Assembly: GCA_018241165.1 (NCBI GenBank)
Contig: JAFEEK010000006.1
Span: 1 to 10,728 of the forward strand
Source of the DNA: Pseudomonadota bacterium
GTDB lineage: Bacteria > Pseudomonadota > Gammaproteobacteria > Xanthomonadales > Rhodanobacteraceae
Length of the DNA: 10,728 nt
Reading direction: 5' to 3'
Part shown: positions 8,965-10,728 of the stretch, piece by piece
Layout: the number at the start of each line of letters is the position of its first letter
Numbering within the stretch: the first letter of the stretch is position 1
Notes under the pieces: generated by a model
Databases searched by the model: none
The model's input: the letters and a program-made list of their open reading frames with translations, nothing else
Told to the model about the DNA's origin: nothing
Made by a program: the position numbers and the translations under genes

Positions 8965-10638
8965 CTGACACGGCGCGACGAACGCGCCGGTTCCGGCCAG
9001 CCACCAGTCGCGGCGGTTGGCCTTGCCCACGCGCCGCGCGTGGGCATCGTCCAGGCGCAGGCAGGCATCGGCGCCGGTATCCGGATCGGGAACCAGAATC
9101 CGCCGCTGCGCGGGCTCCACCACCAGCCATGCCTGCGCGCGCTGCAACTGCTGCGCGCGCGGCGCGCTGAAACCGAATTCGACGGTCGGGCCGGTGGCTT
9201 GCAACAAGTCTTGTTCCTTCCAGTCGACCAGGCCGATCGCGGTTTCGGGTCCGGCGGCCCGCCGCGCCGCCTGCATGAGCTCGCGCGCCGAACTGCTGCC
9301 ATCGAGCAGCAGATACACGACCAGCCCATAACCGCACCACAGGGCAAACAGCAACGTCGCGGTCGCCGCCATGGCGCGCGCCGGCCGCAGCACCAGCGCC
9401 GCGAGCGTGCCGATCGCGCCCGTACCGAGCAGAAACAAGCCGAGTCCATGAACCGCCGCATCCGCGCCGCGATCCTCGAGCACGTTGTCGAGGAATCGCG
9501 CGTGTCCGAGCAATACACCCGCGCCGAGCCCGAGCAACAACAATCCGAGCCCGAAGGCGAATCCCCACAGCGCCCAGCGAAATCCGCGCCGCTCGCACAG
9601 CGCCGGCAAAAAAGGCGCGGCCGCCAAGGCGAACGCGGGCAGCGCGGGCAGGATGTACATGTCGCGCTTGCCAGCGCTGAAACTGAAGAACAGCACGACC
9701 AGCAGGCCCCAAGCCAACGGCAGCCACACACGCGCGTCGCGCGCGCGCCAGGCATCGCGCCAATTGCGCCACAGCCAGAAAAATGCGAGCGAGAACGGCG
9801 CCCAGAACAGCAGCGCGATCTGGCCGAAATACCAGAACGGCTTTTGGTGATGCCATGCGTCGGCATAGCGTTCGAGCGTCTGCCGGAACAGCAAGTCGTG
9901 GGCGTAGGCGCGATGCTCGGGCGAGGGATCGGCATGCGCGGCGATCAGCATCGGCACCAGCCACAGCGCAATCGCGACGAACACAAGGATCACGCCCAGC
10001 GCCCAACGCCAGGCATTGCCGCGACCTTGATCGGCGAGTCCCTGCCAATGCGCGTATCGCAACGCGACGTACGGCAACACGATGAGCAAGGGCAGGAAGC
10101 CGACGCCCTTGAGGATCACGCCTATGCCGGCGGCAAAGCAGGCGACCCAGAACCAGCGCCATTGCGGACCAAGCAGCAGATGCCGGCACAAGCCATACAG
10201 CGAAAGCGTGGTGAAGAACGTGAGGCTCGGATCGATCTGCGCGCGCTTGAACTGGTAGACGAACTGCACGGCGCACAACACCGCCATGCCGGCATACAAA
10301 CCGGCGCGCGGATTCCACAGGCGCCGGCCGAGGTCGCACACCAGCCACAACACGCCCATGCCGGCAAGCAGGGACGGCAGCAGGAAACTCCAGCGCCAGT
10401 CGCCGATCAGCGCGCGCGCGCCAGCCAGCATCCAGAAATACAGCGGCGGCTTGTCCGCGTACAACTCGATGCCGCGATGCGGGAACAGCCAGTTGCCGCT
10501 GTCGAACATCTGCCTGGCCACCAGCACGAAGCGCGGCTCGTCCGCCGGCCACGGATCGCGCAGGCCGAAGCCGGCCGCGAGCACGACGAAGGCGATCAGG
10601 AAAAACCACAGCCATTGACGGCGTTCGGCCGTATTCAC
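8962..10638 (-). CDS. ArnT-like membrane glycosyltransferase (GT83/PMT_2 family)
   Basis: This family (PF13231 and relatives) transfers a sugar from an undecaprenyl-phosphate carrier to lipid A or another periplasmic acceptor; ArnT itself adds 4-amino-4-deoxy-arabinose. The 558-residue protein, about ArnT length, has a first membrane helix at 9-26. A periplasmic loop follows with the acidic pair Asp33/Glu34 in PWPADEPRF, then ADKPPLYFW (61-69). About ten further hydrophobic segments run to about 446. SAGKRDMYILPALPAFAL around 321-338 is a typical family motif. The last 110 residues are soluble and probably periplasmic. The start is a GTG at 10638 that overlaps the TGA of the upstream histidine kinase (GTGA), so the two are probably translationally coupled. 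No other arn genes are in the window, so the sugar could be aminoarabinose or something else. It converges on the family 9 glycosyltransferase. Confidence 0.9.
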   Translation of the reverse strand: MNTAERRQWLWFFLIAFVVLAAGFGLRDPWPADEPRFVLVARQMFDSGNWLFPHRGIELYADKPPLYFWMLAGARALIGDWRWSFLLPSLLAGMGVLWLVCDLGRRLWNPRAGLYAGMAVLCAVQFVYQFKRAQIDPSLTFFTTLSLYGLCRHLLLGPQWRWFWVACFAAGIGVILKGVGFLPLLIVLPYVALRYAHWQGLADQGRGNAWRWALGVILVFVAIALWLVPMLIAAHADPSPEHRAYAHDLLFRQTLERYADAWHHQKPFWYFGQIALLFWAPFSLAFFWLWRNWRDAWRARDARVWLPLAWGLLVVLFFSFSAGKRDMYILPALPAFALAAAPFLPALCERRGFRWALWGFAFGLGLLLLGLGAGVLLGHARFLDNVLEDRGADAAVHGLGLFLLGTGAIGTLAALVLRPARAMAATATLLFALWCGYGLVVYLLLDGSSSARELMQAARRAAGPETAIGLVDWKEQDLLQATGPTVEFGFSAPRAQQLQRAQAWLVVEPAQRRILVPDPDTGADACLRLDDAHARRVGKANRRDWWLAGTGAFVAPCQ

Positions 10639-10728
10639 GCCGCGCCGCCTTCACGCGGCAGGCGCAGGGTGAAGATCGCGCCGCCACCGTCACGGTTTTG
10701 CGCGCTCACGCTGCCGCCGTGTTCTTCG
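10635..10728 (-). CDS. Sensor histidine kinase, last 30 codons only
   Basis: The minus strand is open from the right edge to a TGA at 10637-10635. It encodes EEHGGSVSAQNRDGGGAIFT followed by LRLPREGGAA. This is the classical end of a HATPase_c domain: an EHGG motif, an NR turn, the GGGA glycine-rich G2 box, and the final strand FTLRLP. The rest of the kinase, and any partner response regulator, lie outside the window, so its signal and class cannot be told. Its stop overlaps the GTG start of the ArnT-like gene, which suggests the kinase and the transferase are made together. Confidence 0.85.
   Translation of the reverse strand, partial: EEHGGSVSAQNRDGGGAIFTLRLPREGGAA

Noticed and set aside
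8927..10693. Second long minus-strand frame of about 588 codons overlapping the ArnT-like gene
   Set aside because: It is Arg/Ala-rich without family motifs, whereas the 558-residue frame has membrane helices and ArnT-type motifs.

Overview
The window looks like a chromosomal segment of a GC-rich gammaproteobacterium, most likely of the Lysobacterales (Xanthomonadales). The basis is a sigma-70 very close to the Escherichia coli protein through region 2, LPS-type acyl- and glycosyltransferases of a diderm, and the codon use. The order-level placement is inference. Ten protein genes fill almost all the sequence. There is no gene-free stretch above about 110 bases, and I see no RNA gene, insertion sequence, integrase or CRISPR array.

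Left part (1-2994). On the minus strand dtd (D-aminoacyl-tRNA deacylase) is followed after 60 bases by rpoD (housekeeping sigma factor), which runs off the left edge and lacks its region 4. Divergent from dtd, on the plus strand, is a lipid A-type (LpxL/HtrB) acyltransferase.

Middle part (3010-7780, minus strand). Five genes run in one direction: an NtrC/NtrX-type response regulator, then after 22 bases a 3-hydroxybutyrate dehydrogenase, a patatin-like hydrolase with a DUF3734-type C-terminus, a small TPR protein and a family 2 glycosyltransferase. The last four are joined by three successive 4-base ATGA stop/start overlaps, so they look translationally coupled. The dehydrogenase and patatin suggest handling of 3-hydroxybutyrate, polyhydroxybutyrate or lipid esters. 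The role of the TPR and glycosyltransferase tail is unclear. The response regulator has lost the GAFTGA loop that contacts sigma-54 and carries other changes in its AAA+ site, so it is probably not a conventional sigma-54 activator.

Right part (7781-10728). Divergent from the regulator is a family 9 (heptosyltransferase-like) glycosyltransferase on the plus strand. Convergent to it, ten bases away, is an ArnT-like membrane glycosyltransferase (GT83/PMT_2) on the minus strand. A GTGA overlap couples that gene to the last 30 codons of a sensor histidine kinase cut by the right edge, which suggests signal-linked envelope glycan modification.

Overall the region combines core information genes with outer-envelope lipid and sugar enzymes and a possible storage-polymer operon under an unusual regulator. 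I see no wholly new system. The points most worth following are the degenerate response regulator and the four-gene coupled operon behind it.
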